From assembly GCA_003149345.1 (NCBI GenBank), contig QFWI01000008.1, positions 372,001 to 436,000 of the forward strand: a DNA stretch of 64,000 nucleotides, read 5' to 3'. This DNA is from Vampirovibrio chlorellavorus (GTDB taxonomy: Bacteria > Cyanobacteriota > Vampirovibrionia > Vampirovibrionales > Vampirovibrionaceae). The notes beneath the pieces were generated by a model that ran no database searches, was not told the origin of the DNA, and saw only the letters and a list, made by a program, of their open reading frames with translations. The position numbers and the translations under genes were made by a program. This document shows, piece after piece, positions 15,739 to 23,192 of the stretch (its first letter is position 1; every line of letters begins with the position of its first letter).

Positions 15739-15945
15739 TTACCGGTTTTTACCGATGCACTCTCTACAAAACTGCTTCGCTGTTCCTTTACCGCATTGGC
15801 CACATAACGGGAGAAAATTCCAACAGGCGGTGCAACAATACTTCCAGCCATCTATGGCCATGTACGTTCCCGGTTTGCCCATGTCCTGTCCGCAAATGTG
15901 GCATGACGGTTTTTCAGCCTTTCGAGAGTAAGTTTTCAGGCTCAT
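15739..15945 (-). CDS. Small multi-zinc-finger protein
   Basis: 68 aa with eight to nine cysteines in pairs (CHIC, CCTAC, CGQC, CREC), enough for two zinc sites. It overlaps the preceding gene by 32 bases and precedes the primase-helicase. It is likely a nucleic-acid or protein binder. Not recognised further. Confidence 0.7.
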   Translation of the reverse strand: MSLKTYSRKAEKPSCHICGQDMGKPGTYMAIDGWKYCCTACWNFLPLCGQCGKGTAKQFCRECIGKNR

Positions 15946-16099
15946 CTTCCAAGTCCAAAATCGGAGCGGCTACGCATTTTTCAATCAGTGCGGATTCAAT
16001 GCCTCTCTGGTACATCAGCCATTGGCAGGCGCCCTGAAAGGTTTTAAATTGCATCTCTTTATCAGTGCCATCGTTAAAGCTGGCTTCTACAGTAAACAT
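15914..16099 (-). CDS. Hypothetical protein
   Basis: 61 aa, ATG with GAGGTAA upstream. It begins like a short beta sheet (MFTVEASFNDGTDKEMQFKT) and ends acidic. It follows the helicase gene by 6 bases. Function unknown. Confidence 0.6.
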   Translation of the reverse strand: MFTVEASFNDGTDKEMQFKTFQGACQWLMYQRGIESALIEKCVAAPILDLEDEPENLLSKG

Positions 16100-16105
16100 G
16101 GGGTA

Positions 16106-18148
16106 TTACCTCAAAATCTCTACTAAACGCTGATCGTGAATAAGGCTTGTACGATAGGCCTTTGGGAAGCTGTTCAGGAACGTCCCCTTGTATCGTGCCG
16201 TGGTCAGTCGGGGATCCAGAATGGCTACAGCCCCGGTATCGCTTTTGGTTCTAATGAGCCGCCCGAAACCTTGCAAAAGCCGGATAACAGCGGGGTAAAT
16301 TCCCAAGTCCATGAATGCCCGGTTGGCCAAGGCGGGTGTGGTCCGGTAGCGGTTTTCCCGCGCCTGGTGAATCGGTTCCCGGTTATTGGGAAATGGAATC
16401 TTGTCGATGATGACCAGCTTGAGATCATCGCCCTCGATGGAAATGCCTTCCCAGAAACTGGAGGTCCCAACCAGAATGGAATTTTCTGTGTTTTTGAACC
16501 ACTCAATCAGCTTGCTATTTGGCATTTCCGGGGATTGGGCCTTCACCGGAAAAGTGCATTCCCGGGCCAGAAATCCCGATATTTCCTTTAGCGCCTGGTT
16601 GGATGTGGTGAGAATCAGGGCTCGGCCTCGGGATAAATTCACCAGCTGCAAAATCTGGTCTTGCATCCATATTTGATACTCCACGCCTTTAGGGGTACCT
16701 TTCTGTTCAGCCACAGCTGGGGGCGGGGTGGGGATGTACAACACGCAATTTTGGGAATAGCTGAACGGGCTGGGACAATCAAATTCACCAGCCAGCACCA
16801 TGCCCACCCGTGTTCGGAACTGGTCAAACATGGCCACGGGCTGAACCCCGGCATTACTGGCCGTCAATTGTGGTTTCTTTCCTTTGATTCCCAAGGTGGC
16901 GGAAAGACAAATAACCGAAATTTCAGGGTTGGAAAACAGAGCGTTGTACAAGTTTCCAGCCACGATGTACGGGCAAGTCACCACTTTGATGTCCGTTTTG
17001 GTCTGTTCCACCCAAGAAACCGTTTTAGGGGTGTTGGTCACAGCGGCCATTGCAGCCAGCCCGGCCCCCGCGCAACGGTTCATCAGGTTGTCCTGAGCCT
17101 TCCGCTCCCGACTGCCTTCAGCGGTTTTAAACTGCCAGATTTCATTGGACAGGTTACCCATGGCCCGCTGGAAATCTTCGGTCAGGTCGATCAACTCTTG
17201 GCTGGGGATGATGCTTTCCTTTTCCTTGCCAGCTACCAGTAAGGCCCGGTAAGCCCGGAATAACGCCGCAACCGGTTCAGCAATGCCAGCTAAAAACGTG
17301 GGATCCTTTACCCCATATTCCGTTTTGGCCTTGTTGATATAACCCAATACCTGGTGTTCGGTCAGGCTTTGTTCCAGCTTGCTGATGGCCTTTTCTTCCA
17401 GCTGGTGAGCCTCATCCAGAATGAGCGCGTCGTACGCCGGAAATATCTCAATTTCAGGGTTGAACAGATCGAGCAACAGCAAGTCAAAGTTCGTAACGAT
17501 GATTTCAGCCTTCTGAACATCAGCTTTAGCCTTGTAATAGTGGCATTCGGAATAAAAGGGGCATTTACGCCCAGTACAAGAATCATCAGCATTGATTTTT
17601 GACCAATCCATTTCCAAAACGTTAAAGGGGATCTCTTCCTTGTCGCCGGTTTCCGTGGTGTCGTACCACTCCTTCAGGCGTTTGATATTGTCGGGCTGGG
17701 AAAACAAGGTTTGTTGTCCGAATACCTTCTCGCCCTTGTCAATACAGGCATAATTGTTTTTCCCTTTGGCCCGGGCCCAGGTCATATCCGGGAACATTGA
17801 TTGCAGGAAGGGCAGATCCTTGGAGGCGTACTGTTCCAGCAGGGAGTTGTTTGCGGTGGCAATAATGGCCCGCTTGCCCTTCCCGTGGAACGCGGCAATG
17901 ATTGCTCCACCTACCGCGAAAGATTTACCCGTCCCGGTGGGAGCCTGAGCGGCAAGGTGGGTTTTGTTTTCCAGGCATCCGGCAATAGCGGCGGTCAGTT
18001 CATACTGTTCTTTCCGTTTTTCAAACCCGGTCAGATTAGCCTGAAGTACGGAATAAAACCGTTCCACCCCGATATTGGCAATATTCCCGGGAGGGGTTTT
18101 TTCTGGATTGTGGCCCCCAAAGGGGGGAGCGTTAATTTCAACGGCCAT
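16106..18148 (-). CDS. XPD/DinG-type superfamily 2 helicase with an iron-sulphur cluster
   Basis: 680 aa. Walker A APTGTGKS at 69-76 and the DEAH box at 245-248 mark a superfamily 2 helicase. Four cysteines between them (C135, C191, C196, C202) have the spacing of the XPD/DinG 4Fe-4S site. C-terminal motifs include GTSSFWEGIS and a final QGFGRLIR. These enzymes unwind DNA 5' to 3' and can remove R-loops. The ATG has AAAGGA about 13 bases upstream. The ERCC4 nuclease in the same operon is a natural partner. Confidence 0.9.
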   Translation of the reverse strand: MAVEINAPPFGGHNPEKTPPGNIANIGVERFYSVLQANLTGFEKRKEQYELTAAIAGCLENKTHLAAQAPTGTGKSFAVGGAIIAAFHGKGKRAIIATANNSLLEQYASKDLPFLQSMFPDMTWARAKGKNNYACIDKGEKVFGQQTLFSQPDNIKRLKEWYDTTETGDKEEIPFNVLEMDWSKINADDSCTGRKCPFYSECHYYKAKADVQKAEIIVTNFDLLLLDLFNPEIEIFPAYDALILDEAHQLEEKAISKLEQSLTEHQVLGYINKAKTEYGVKDPTFLAGIAEPVAALFRAYRALLVAGKEKESIIPSQELIDLTEDFQRAMGNLSNEIWQFKTAEGSRERKAQDNLMNRCAGAGLAAMAAVTNTPKTVSWVEQTKTDIKVVTCPYIVAGNLYNALFSNPEISVICLSATLGIKGKKPQLTASNAGVQPVAMFDQFRTRVGMVLAGEFDCPSPFSYSQNCVLYIPTPPPAVAEQKGTPKGVEYQIWMQDQILQLVNLSRGRALILTTSNQALKEISGFLARECTFPVKAQSPEMPNSKLIEWFKNTENSILVGTSSFWEGISIEGDDLKLVIIDKIPFPNNREPIHQARENRYRTTPALANRAFMDLGIYPAVIRLLQGFGRLIRTKSDTGAVAILDPRLTTARYKGTFLNSFPKAYRTSLIHDQRLVEILR

Positions 18149-18194
18149 GGTGGGTACAGGTATCCTTTTTACGGCTTTTACGTTAATCGGCAGA

Positions 18195-19283
18195 CTAGAA
18201 TCCCATCGGGACGGTTAACGGTTGCGCTGGAACGGGAGCCGGTGCCGGTTGCGCTTCTGGCACATCGTCCAGACCGTCAATGGTGATTGCGGAAACCGTC
18301 ACGCCGGGCGCTGGACTTGCAGGGGTTTGTTCAGCAGGAGCGGCGGGAACGGTAACTTGGCTAATCACGCCTGCCACTGGCTGGGCGGCGGAACTGTTCG
18401 CGGGCAATGCGGCTACAGCGTCAGCACTTGGCAAGGCCATTACAGCGTTGGCGTTATGATCCACATAGACTTGTTTCCACAGGGATTCCAGATCGGCCCA
18501 GACTTCTTTAACGCGCTTCAGGGTCGCCGGGGTGTTCATCAGGGACTCCCAGTTGAACGGCTGTTCCGCTTTGGTGTAGGACAACCGCTGGAACTGGTTA
18601 TTGTCATTCCCTTTTTCAAACGCTCCAGCGCTTAACGTGGTACGGAAGAACCAACTGTTCACGCGGGCCAGGCCGGGGTTTTTCGCTTGCACTTCCGGCT
18701 TTTGGGCAAAGGCGCGGGAGAGCTTTGCAACCTGATCAAGCCAGGCGGTGGCCTCCATGTAGCTGGCCCCGTGGAAGGACAGAATAGCCACATGATCCAG
18801 AGAGGGGATATAGACCAATGCGGCTACATCAGCCCGGCAGGCGTCCGCCTTATCCCCACCGTTGGATACGAAGTTTTTGGGGAAATACTGGCAGGATTTG
18901 CAGGCGATCCCACTCCAACCCTTGGCGTTCTGACCGTCTTGATTGGTGCCACAGGCCAGCCGTTGATTGCCTTCGATTTCCGCATAAAAACGGCGGATAC
19001 GGGATGATGCCAGTACCACCACTTCCAAACTCTGGAAAGCCACATAATCCTTGTCGTTAATGGTAACGATGGTGCCTTGCTTGATCACATCTTCGGACAG
19101 GCCCTCAGTGGACAAACCGATACCACCCAGGTAGCGAACGGTCTGGTTCAAAGCTGGGTCTTTGGCGAATTCCGGGTTACCCTGGATTAAGCGCCCCCGG
19201 TTCAAACCCTCCCGGGCTTCCTCGGTATAGGACAGCTGATCTGCATCCACGAATCCCAGTAAGTCGTTCATAAAATCAGTCAT
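18195..19283 (-). CDS. Unrecognised replication-module protein, candidate ssDNA binder
   Basis: 362 aa, ATG with AAGGGAA upstream. Residues 1-250 are a folded domain with a cysteine set (CGTNQDG, CKSC, C about 12 residues on) that may bind zinc. Residues 265-362 are a long Ala/Pro/Val-rich disordered tail ending in PMGF. A folded domain plus a flexible tail with a hydrophobic tip is the general layout of single-stranded DNA-binding proteins, and the gene lies directly upstream of the helicase. No SSB motif is seen, so the role is inferred. Confidence 0.65.
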   Translation of the reverse strand: MTDFMNDLLGFVDADQLSYTEEAREGLNRGRLIQGNPEFAKDPALNQTVRYLGGIGLSTEGLSEDVIKQGTIVTINDKDYVAFQSLEVVVLASSRIRRFYAEIEGNQRLACGTNQDGQNAKGWSGIACKSCQYFPKNFVSNGGDKADACRADVAALVYIPSLDHVAILSFHGASYMEATAWLDQVAKLSRAFAQKPEVQAKNPGLARVNSWFFRTTLSAGAFEKGNDNNQFQRLSYTKAEQPFNWESLMNTPATLKRVKEVWADLESLWKQVYVDHNANAVMALPSADAVAALPANSSAAQPVAGVISQVTVPAAPAEQTPASPAPGVTVSAITIDGLDDVPEAQPAPAPVPAQPLTVPMGF

Positions 19284-19319
19284 GGAGAATTCCCTTTCAA
19301 ATAAAATCGTTATTACGGT

Positions 19320-20009
19320 CTAAACGGCTTCAGCAGCGATATTGGCCGCTTGCAACAGATTCTGACGGTTTTCCAGTTGAGCTTTGGCAAAGTCCAGCAT
19401 CCCGACATTCCCGGGCTGGCCAAGGTAAGCCCAGTCCTCGTTGGAGATGGCGGCTCTTGCTTCGGTCCACTCCTCAGGGGTTCCGGTTTTCAACCCGTCG
19501 ATCACGTCCACGACTTTCAAGAATGCCTTGGCCCCGGCGTTATTGTCGGCATACTGAATCAAGGTGGACTTGATGAGCTTGATCACCTCCTGCAACTCCT
19601 CAATTTCCATGGTGGCCATGGGCTTTTTGAAGTTCAGGTGTTCTACGATTTGCTGGGGGGAGAAATCTTTGTACTCCTGGATGACCACACCAAACCGCTT
19701 GGCCCACTCAATGGCGATTTCGTTCAATTCAATAGCCTGTTGAGCGAATATTTTTTTTGCGGCGCGGCTCCCCGTTTTGATTTCCACCACGTTTTTTTCA
19801 GTCGCTACCGCGGTTTCCGCTTCTTCCGCTTCGGTTTCAGCGTCGGTTTTTTTGCCTTTGGCCGGAGAGGGGGCGGGGCCGTTTTGGAATCGATCGAGCA
19901 AGCGATCATATTCCTGGATGGCAACATCTGCGGATTCGGTGCAAATGTAAGCCTTTACCGTGTTTTTCCCGTCTTTTAATCCGACTTCAAGATTTACCGA
20001 ATTTGACAT
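19320..20009 (-). CDS. Hypothetical protein
   Basis: 229 aa, ATG with GAAAGGGAA upstream. The N-terminal 45 residues look like a small beta domain. Residues 48-70 are an acidic Ala/Glu-rich linker, and the rest is helical (EELQEVIKLIKSTLIQYADN). It is part of the early operon just before the candidate ssDNA-binding gene. Family unknown. Confidence 0.7.
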   Translation of the reverse strand: MSNSVNLEVGLKDGKNTVKAYICTESADVAIQEYDRLLDRFQNGPAPSPAKGKKTDAETEAEEAETAVATEKNVVEIKTGSRAAKKIFAQQAIELNEIAIEWAKRFGVVIQEYKDFSPQQIVEHLNFKKPMATMEIEELQEVIKLIKSTLIQYADNNAGAKAFLKVVDVIDGLKTGTPEEWTEARAAISNEDWAYLGQPGNVGMLDFAKAQLENRQNLLQAANIAAEAV

Positions 20010-20040
20010 TTTTCTGATTCCCTTTCATTAAATCCGGTGG

Positions 20041-20469
20041 CTAGAAACCAACGGCGCTTTTTAACTCTTCCAGCTTGGTTGTGACTTGCTTAACCGTAAT
20101 TTCGTCTGAGCGATCCACCACGTACCAGCCCTTTTGCTGCCACTCCGCAACCGTCAGATCATCAACTGCCCGATTTTTCAGCAGCTTGTCCAGCGTGGAT
20201 TTGGTCAGCTTGGGCTCAGGTGCGGGCGGAGTGCATACCTCCAGAATTCCCAACCGTTCAAACTCTTCCCGGGGAAGCTGGAAAATATACTTTGACGGGG
20301 GACGGGACAGCTGATACTTTTGGCCGAAACTGCCCAATGTTTCCGTGACATCTTCGGTCAGCATGGCCTGGGCCAGATTGGTTTTTGCGTCTGCTTCCTG
20401 CATCTCCAGGAGGCGTTTCTGGTTCTGGATTTCGTGGAGCTTATCGGCCCACATTTGGCTTTGTGACAT
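20041..20469 (-). CDS. Hypothetical protein with an N-terminal coiled coil
   Basis: 142 aa, ATG with AAGGAG upstream. Residues 1-35 are a helix (MWADKLHEIQNQKRLLEMQE), then a beta-rich middle and a C-terminal helix. It could be a nuclease-inhibitor-like or recombination accessory protein, as often found here in phages, but no motif proves it. Confidence 0.65.
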   Translation of the reverse strand: MSQSQMWADKLHEIQNQKRLLEMQEADAKTNLAQAMLTEDVTETLGSFGQKYQLSRPPSKYIFQLPREEFERLGILEVCTPPAPEPKLTKSTLDKLLKNRAVDDLTVAEWQQKGWYVVDRSDEITVKQVTTKLEELKSAVGF

Positions 20470-20596
20470 AACCGGGGTTCTCCTTCTTTTGTTGACTTTT
20501 ATCCAACCGGTCTATCTGGTGAATTCGGTCGGTTAGGGGCTTAACTACCAGTTTTGAAAATTCGTTTCTCTCTGACTCTCTGTTTCCTTTTTCCAG
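20441..20596 (-). CDS. Small basic protein, apparently from a CTG start
   Basis: 51 aa, highly charged. A perfect AAGGAGG lies 6 bases before a CTG at 20596, with no ATG, GTG or TTG at a suitable distance. The reading (FSKLVVKPLTDRIHQIDRL) looks like a real helix. It overlaps the next gene by 29 bases. A start at the unusual codon CTG is inferred from the ribosome binding site. Confidence 0.45.
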   Translation of the reverse strand: MEKGNRESERNEFSKLVVKPLTDRIHQIDRLDKSQQKKENPGYVTKPNVGR

Positions 20597-20610
20597 GGGA
20601 TTCCTCCTTC

Positions 20611-20748
20611 TCACTTGGGCAATACAGGGACTTGTTCGGTAAAAATGAGCCATTGAATGTATCGATCCGGTTCAAAGGGATCGAACGGTTCCGGCACATC
20701 GGCGGGGTCAAAGTAACCGCTGTTGTCGGGCATGACTGGCATGGACAT
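20611..20748 (-). CDS. 45-aa acidic proline-rich protein
   Basis: The ATG overlaps the stop of the preceding gene (TAATG), so translation is coupled. The peptide is acidic, with DPADVPEPFDPFEPDRY in the middle and a hydrophobic end. It is followed within 3 bases by a strong AAGGAGG. Function unknown. Confidence 0.6.
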   Translation of the reverse strand: MSMPVMPDNSGYFDPADVPEPFDPFEPDRYIQWLIFTEQVPVLPK

Positions 20749-21017
20749 TACGCACTCACCTTTTGATCGGCTTGGCCTTCGGAAGCCTTAATCAATACGG
20801 ACAGGATGGCCTGAATTCCCAAAATTTGGTGCGTATTCCAAGCAATGTGCTTCCTATGGATGTCCAGAAAATGCTTGGCTTGTTTTTTGTCCACATATAC
20901 CGATGAAATGTGTCCGTTAAGGATTTCGGTCATCAAACCCGCTTGTGTTTCACTCTCTTTTTTGAGTGCTAAATGAGCTTGCAGCTTGCTTTGGTAATGC
21001 TCGATTTCGTTCAACAT
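20748..21017 (-). CDS. Hypothetical helical protein
   Basis: 89 aa, all helical by appearance (IEHYQSKLQAHLALKKESET at the start). Upstream is a weak site (AGGAATTTTACCG) and the terminator-like hairpin at 21051-21088. Role unknown. Confidence 0.6.
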   Translation of the reverse strand: MLNEIEHYQSKLQAHLALKKESETQAGLMTEILNGHISSVYVDKKQAKHFLDIHRKHIAWNTHQILGIQAILSVLIKASEGQADQKVSA

Positions 21018-21050
21018 CGGTAAAATTCCTATTTGCGTAAAACTTGAAAG

Positions 21051-21088
21051 AAAAAATCCCCAGGCTAAAGCCAGGCCATAGCCTGAGG
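21051..21088 (-). terminator. Intrinsic terminator / attenuator near the start of the early operon
   Basis: On the minus strand CCTCAGGCTA (21079-21088) and TAGCCTGGGG (21058-21067) pair over ten positions with one T-G pair, around an 11-base loop. They are followed by six T (21051-21056). Only about 30 bases separate it from the next gene, too little for a promoter, so the operon must be read through it. This suggests attenuation or antitermination. Confidence 0.75.
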
Positions 21089-21123
21089 GTTGTGGAAGGT
21101 GAGTACATTGTTAAAGTAGGTAG

Positions 21124-21234
21124 TTAGGGAGTTAAATCGGGAACGAACCAGGGGCCAGCCAGGCATGCCACTATAAAAATGGTATAGGCTAATTCTTTTA
21201 GAGCGTTTATAAGCCGTTGTTTTGTAAATAACAT
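21124..21234 (-). CDS. 36-aa single-span membrane protein
   Basis: The ATG has AAGG 8 bases upstream. A basic start is followed by a hydrophobic stretch (LAYTIFIVACLAGPWFV) and a short polar end. It lies early in the operon, before the attenuator-like hairpin. A membrane or exclusion role is possible. Confidence 0.5.
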   Translation of the reverse strand: MLFTKQRLINALKELAYTIFIVACLAGPWFVPDLTP

Positions 21235-21281
21235 CGTGATAACCTTCTTACTGCGTATGAAATGATTGAATTGAACCCGGA

Positions 21282-21464
21282 CTATTCCGGCTTACTTGTC
21301 GTAACTTGTTCAGAGTCGGCTTGCCGCTTGCGTCTGGCCCGGATTCTTTGAACCACTTCAAATAACCCGGCAAGTCGGCGCGCACCCTCGGTGCAAAAAC
21401 CGGCTTCTTCATAGATTTTTTGCATTGGATATGCCGATGAAGGAATTTGGCATGGCTCGGACAT
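21282..21464 (-). CDS. Small hypothetical protein
   Basis: 60 aa, ATG with AAAGGA upstream. It has a central helix (EGARRLAGLFEVVQRIRARR) with a basic end and an acidic tail. It is the second gene of the leftward operon. Function unknown. Confidence 0.6.
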   Translation of the reverse strand: MSEPCQIPSSAYPMQKIYEEAGFCTEGARRLAGLFEVVQRIRARRKRQADSEQVTTSKPE

Positions 21465-21491
21465 TTGGAGGAATCCTTTATGGTCGAAAAA

Positions 21492-21638
21492 CTAGGCCGA
21501 TTGGCGTTTGTTATCTCGGTGTTGTTTAATCCAGTAGCTGACCTGTTGGGTCAAGGAGCGCTTCTCTTCTTCTGCGATCTCCCGGAGGTACTGAAGGTCT
21601 TCAGGAGAAATCGCTACTGTTGTTAATGGCTGTTTCAC
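21492..21638 (-). CDS. Ribbon-helix-helix regulator (Arc/CopG type)
   Basis: 48 aa from a GTG with GGAAGAG upstream. The short strand LTTVAIS, the helix PEDLQYLREIAEEEK and the second helix SLTQQVSYWIKQ are the ribbon-helix-helix layout of Arc-like dimers. It is the first leftward gene after the promoter and faces the Xre-type repressor on the other strand, the position of Cro. It probably binds the inverted repeat at 21652-21705 and controls one or both divergent promoters. Confidence 0.75.
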   Translation of the reverse strand: MKQPLTTVAISPEDLQYLREIAEEEKRSLTQQVSYWIKQHRDNKRQSA

Positions 21639-21651
21639 TGTTCGCTCTTCC

Positions 21652-21705
21652 GACTTGTTATAACTAACAACTTATAAATATTATAGTTCCTACTTATAAC
21701 AAGTC
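21652..21705. promoter_or_regulatory. Operator region with a perfect 12-bp inverted repeat
   Basis: GACTTGTTATAA at 21652-21663 is mirrored exactly by TTATAACAAGTC at 21694-21705, with 30 bases between. An additional ACTTATAA half-site lies at about 21670. The repeats overlap both divergent promoters, so this is very probably the lysis-lysogeny control region. Confidence 0.8.
21655..21684 (+). promoter_or_regulatory. Rightward repressor promoter (weaker)
   Basis: TTGTTA (21655-21660), an 18-base spacer and TATTAT (21679-21684) face the repressor gene at 21731. The -35 box lies in the left arm of the inverted repeat, consistent with autoregulation. It is a weaker match than the leftward promoter. 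Confidence 0.5.
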
Positions 21706-21707
21706 AA
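21680..21707 (-). promoter_or_regulatory. Leftward early promoter
   Basis: Read on the minus strand: TTGACT (21702-21707), a 16-base spacer, and a perfect TATAAT (21680-21685). It faces the early operon that begins at 21638. The -35 box overlaps the right arm of the inverted repeat. Confidence 0.75.
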
Positions 21708-21730
21708 TAGTGAAATTGAATTTTTAGTTA

Positions 21731-22087
21731 GTGATGACGACAATGCTTGTTATGGATATGTTTGTGGAGAAGTTTAAGGCGTACTGCAAAAGCGTAGGTA
21801 CGTCCCCGCACAAAATCGCACAGGAAACTGGCGCAGATACTACATTGGTGAGTAATTGGATAAACGGAAAGCGTGATCCCAAAGTCTCAACAATAATGGA
21901 ACTACTTAAAAAGTTCTCACAGTCTGAAACTTTAGGATTGGATTACCCAACATTGGCCTACTGGTGGGCAAGTGAGCATATCCCAAAAGAAAGTTTTGAG
22001 GTTGCTTTTAAAGAGCTTTATTCATCTGATCCGAATCTGAAAGATAAGGTGGAGGAGCATAAAAGAAAAGCTCAGCCAAAGAAATGA
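21731..22087 (+). CDS. Xre-type repressor (likely lysogeny repressor)
   Basis: 118 aa. Residues 12-68 form a helix-turn-helix (TSPHKIAQETGADTTLVSNW, then INGKRDPKVSTIMELLKKFS). The remainder is a helical C-terminal part with a Lys-rich tail. It has no RecA-cleavage domain, so induction would differ from lambda CI. The gene is divergent from the early operon and leads the rightward lysogeny genes. The start is uncertain: a GTG at 21731 and ATGs at 21734, 21743, 21752 and 21758 are all open, and none has a clear Shine-Dalgarno site. The last one, 21758, would keep the whole DNA-binding domain. Confidence 0.8.
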   Translation: MMTTMLVMDMFVEKFKAYCKSVGTSPHKIAQETGADTTLVSNWINGKRDPKVSTIMELLKKFSQSETLGLDYPTLAYWWASEHIPKESFEVAFKELYSSDPNLKDKVEEHKRKAQPKK

Positions 22088-22280
22088 AACGGATAAGCTC
22101 AGCTTCATTAAATGAATCAATCGCCACTTTTAAGTTTTCGTCCACAGAGTCCCCTACATCGTATATCATTTGAAACCTACGTTATTGCTGAGTCTTATAC
22201 GATGCTATCGAACAAAAATTCTATAGTCAAGCTGAAGGGGTTAAAATTCCATTATTTTTATAAACTATGAAAGGTTCATA

Positions 22281-22784
22281 ATGAATCATCAAGAATATCT
22301 CACAATGTCCCTTATGAACGAGCTTGGTTATGTGGAAGCCCATCTGATAAAAGATTTTGACGAAAACCAAAAACTGTTTTTTATAAGCGAGTATAAACGC
22401 CAAAAAAAGAATACGACTGCGGCACTCTTGCTTGGTATTTTTATCGGTGAGTTTGGGGCGCATCATTTTTACTTGGGAGACAAAGGAAAAGGCGCTGCTT
22501 ACCTTGTTATTAGCTTGGTGAGTTGCGTATTAACATTAGCGGTTATTGGGATTATTGGCCTTGTAACTATGAAGATTATTGCCCTAGTTGAAATGATAGA
22601 TATTGGAAATAAAGTAGAGCAGTCCAACCGGCAGGCGGCTTATGAGCTGGCAAACAAAATAAAAAATGGTTTTGGATTTACTTTTCCATTTACTGTAGCT
22701 AGCCCTGAGCCACCATCACCAAATTCTGCCAGTGAAATCCTAAAAGATGAAACGCCACTAGGGAAGAGTATTTATACCCGATAA
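22281..22784 (+). CDS. TM2-domain membrane protein
   Basis: 167 aa, ATG with AAAGG upstream. Residues 47-108 match the TM2 domain: a hydrophobic helix, the turn FGAHHFYLGDKGKGA, a second helix, and a short acidic end (ALVEMIDI). About 45 soluble residues precede it and 60 follow. TM2 proteins occur widely in bacteria and function is mostly unknown. Between the repressor and the integrase it is probably expressed in the lysogen, so it may alter the host or block other phages. The 22088-22280 gap before it holds no convincing gene. Confidence 0.8.
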   Translation: MNHQEYLTMSLMNELGYVEAHLIKDFDENQKLFFISEYKRQKKNTTAALLLGIFIGEFGAHHFYLGDKGKGAAYLVISLVSCVLTLAVIGIIGLVTMKIIALVEMIDIGNKVEQSNRQAAYELANKIKNGFGFTFPFTVASPEPPSPNSASEILKDETPLGKSIYTR

Positions 22785-22803
22785 ACTATTCCAAACAAAG
22801 AAT

Positions 22804-22980
22804 TTACAGTAACTTATCTTCCCACCCGAGCATAACCATCAAATCCCTAAACTCGTCATCAGGAAGTTGGTTTATTATGCAAGCAATCATCTGTAACATC
22901 GACTCTTTTAACGATTCAGTGGGTACTACCCCAAAAGATGAAGCCATTTTGAGAGTCATAAACATGTTTTTGTATTTCAT
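22804..22980 (-). CDS. 58-aa hypothetical protein with a perfect ribosome binding site
   Basis: The ATG at 22980 is preceded by AGGAGGTCAA, the best Shine-Dalgarno site in the window. The protein is helical, Met-rich, and acidic at the end (LPDDEFRDLMVMLGWEDKLL). It lies on the opposite strand to the neighbouring lysogeny genes. Function unknown. It could be a small regulator or inhibitor made from its own promoter. Confidence 0.65.
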   Translation of the reverse strand: MKYKNMFMTLKMASSFGVVPTESLKESMLQMIACIINQLPDDEFRDLMVMLGWEDKLL

Positions 22981-23078
22981 TTGACCTCCTGAACTTCTGG
23001 CGTATTTTTTAAGGTTTCATCGTAAATTTAAGATAACACTACACCAACCAAAATTTAAAAACAAACAATTATAGTTAC

Positions 23079-23159
23079 AACGTCAACCGCCAGGATCACG
23101 ATCAGCTGGATACGGTCACCGGGTACGGCAATTTGTTCCTGCGGCTTTTGGGGCGCTAA
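23079..23159 (+). pseudogene. Possible 3' end of a lost or foreign gene
   Basis: Frame open from about 23052 to a TAA at 23157 reads a plausible C-terminus (DTVTGYGNLFLRLLGR) with no start codon. The composition jumps here from very A/T-rich (22985-23080) to G/C-rich. It could be a gene remnant, or the 3' end of a host gene carried beside the integrase as part of an attachment site. Evidence is thin. Confidence 0.3.
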
Positions 23160-23192
23160 ATCCAGAAGTCTTTAAGAGGTTTTAAAGTAAAA

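Noticed and set aside
16661..17242. 193-aa plus-strand frame opposite the helicase
   Set aside because: It lies entirely opposite a well-supported helicase domain and shows no protein-like pattern or ribosome binding site.
22227..22466. 79-aa minus-strand frame opposite the TM2 gene
   Set aside because: It is opposite the start of a recognised domain with a good ribosome binding site and has none itself.
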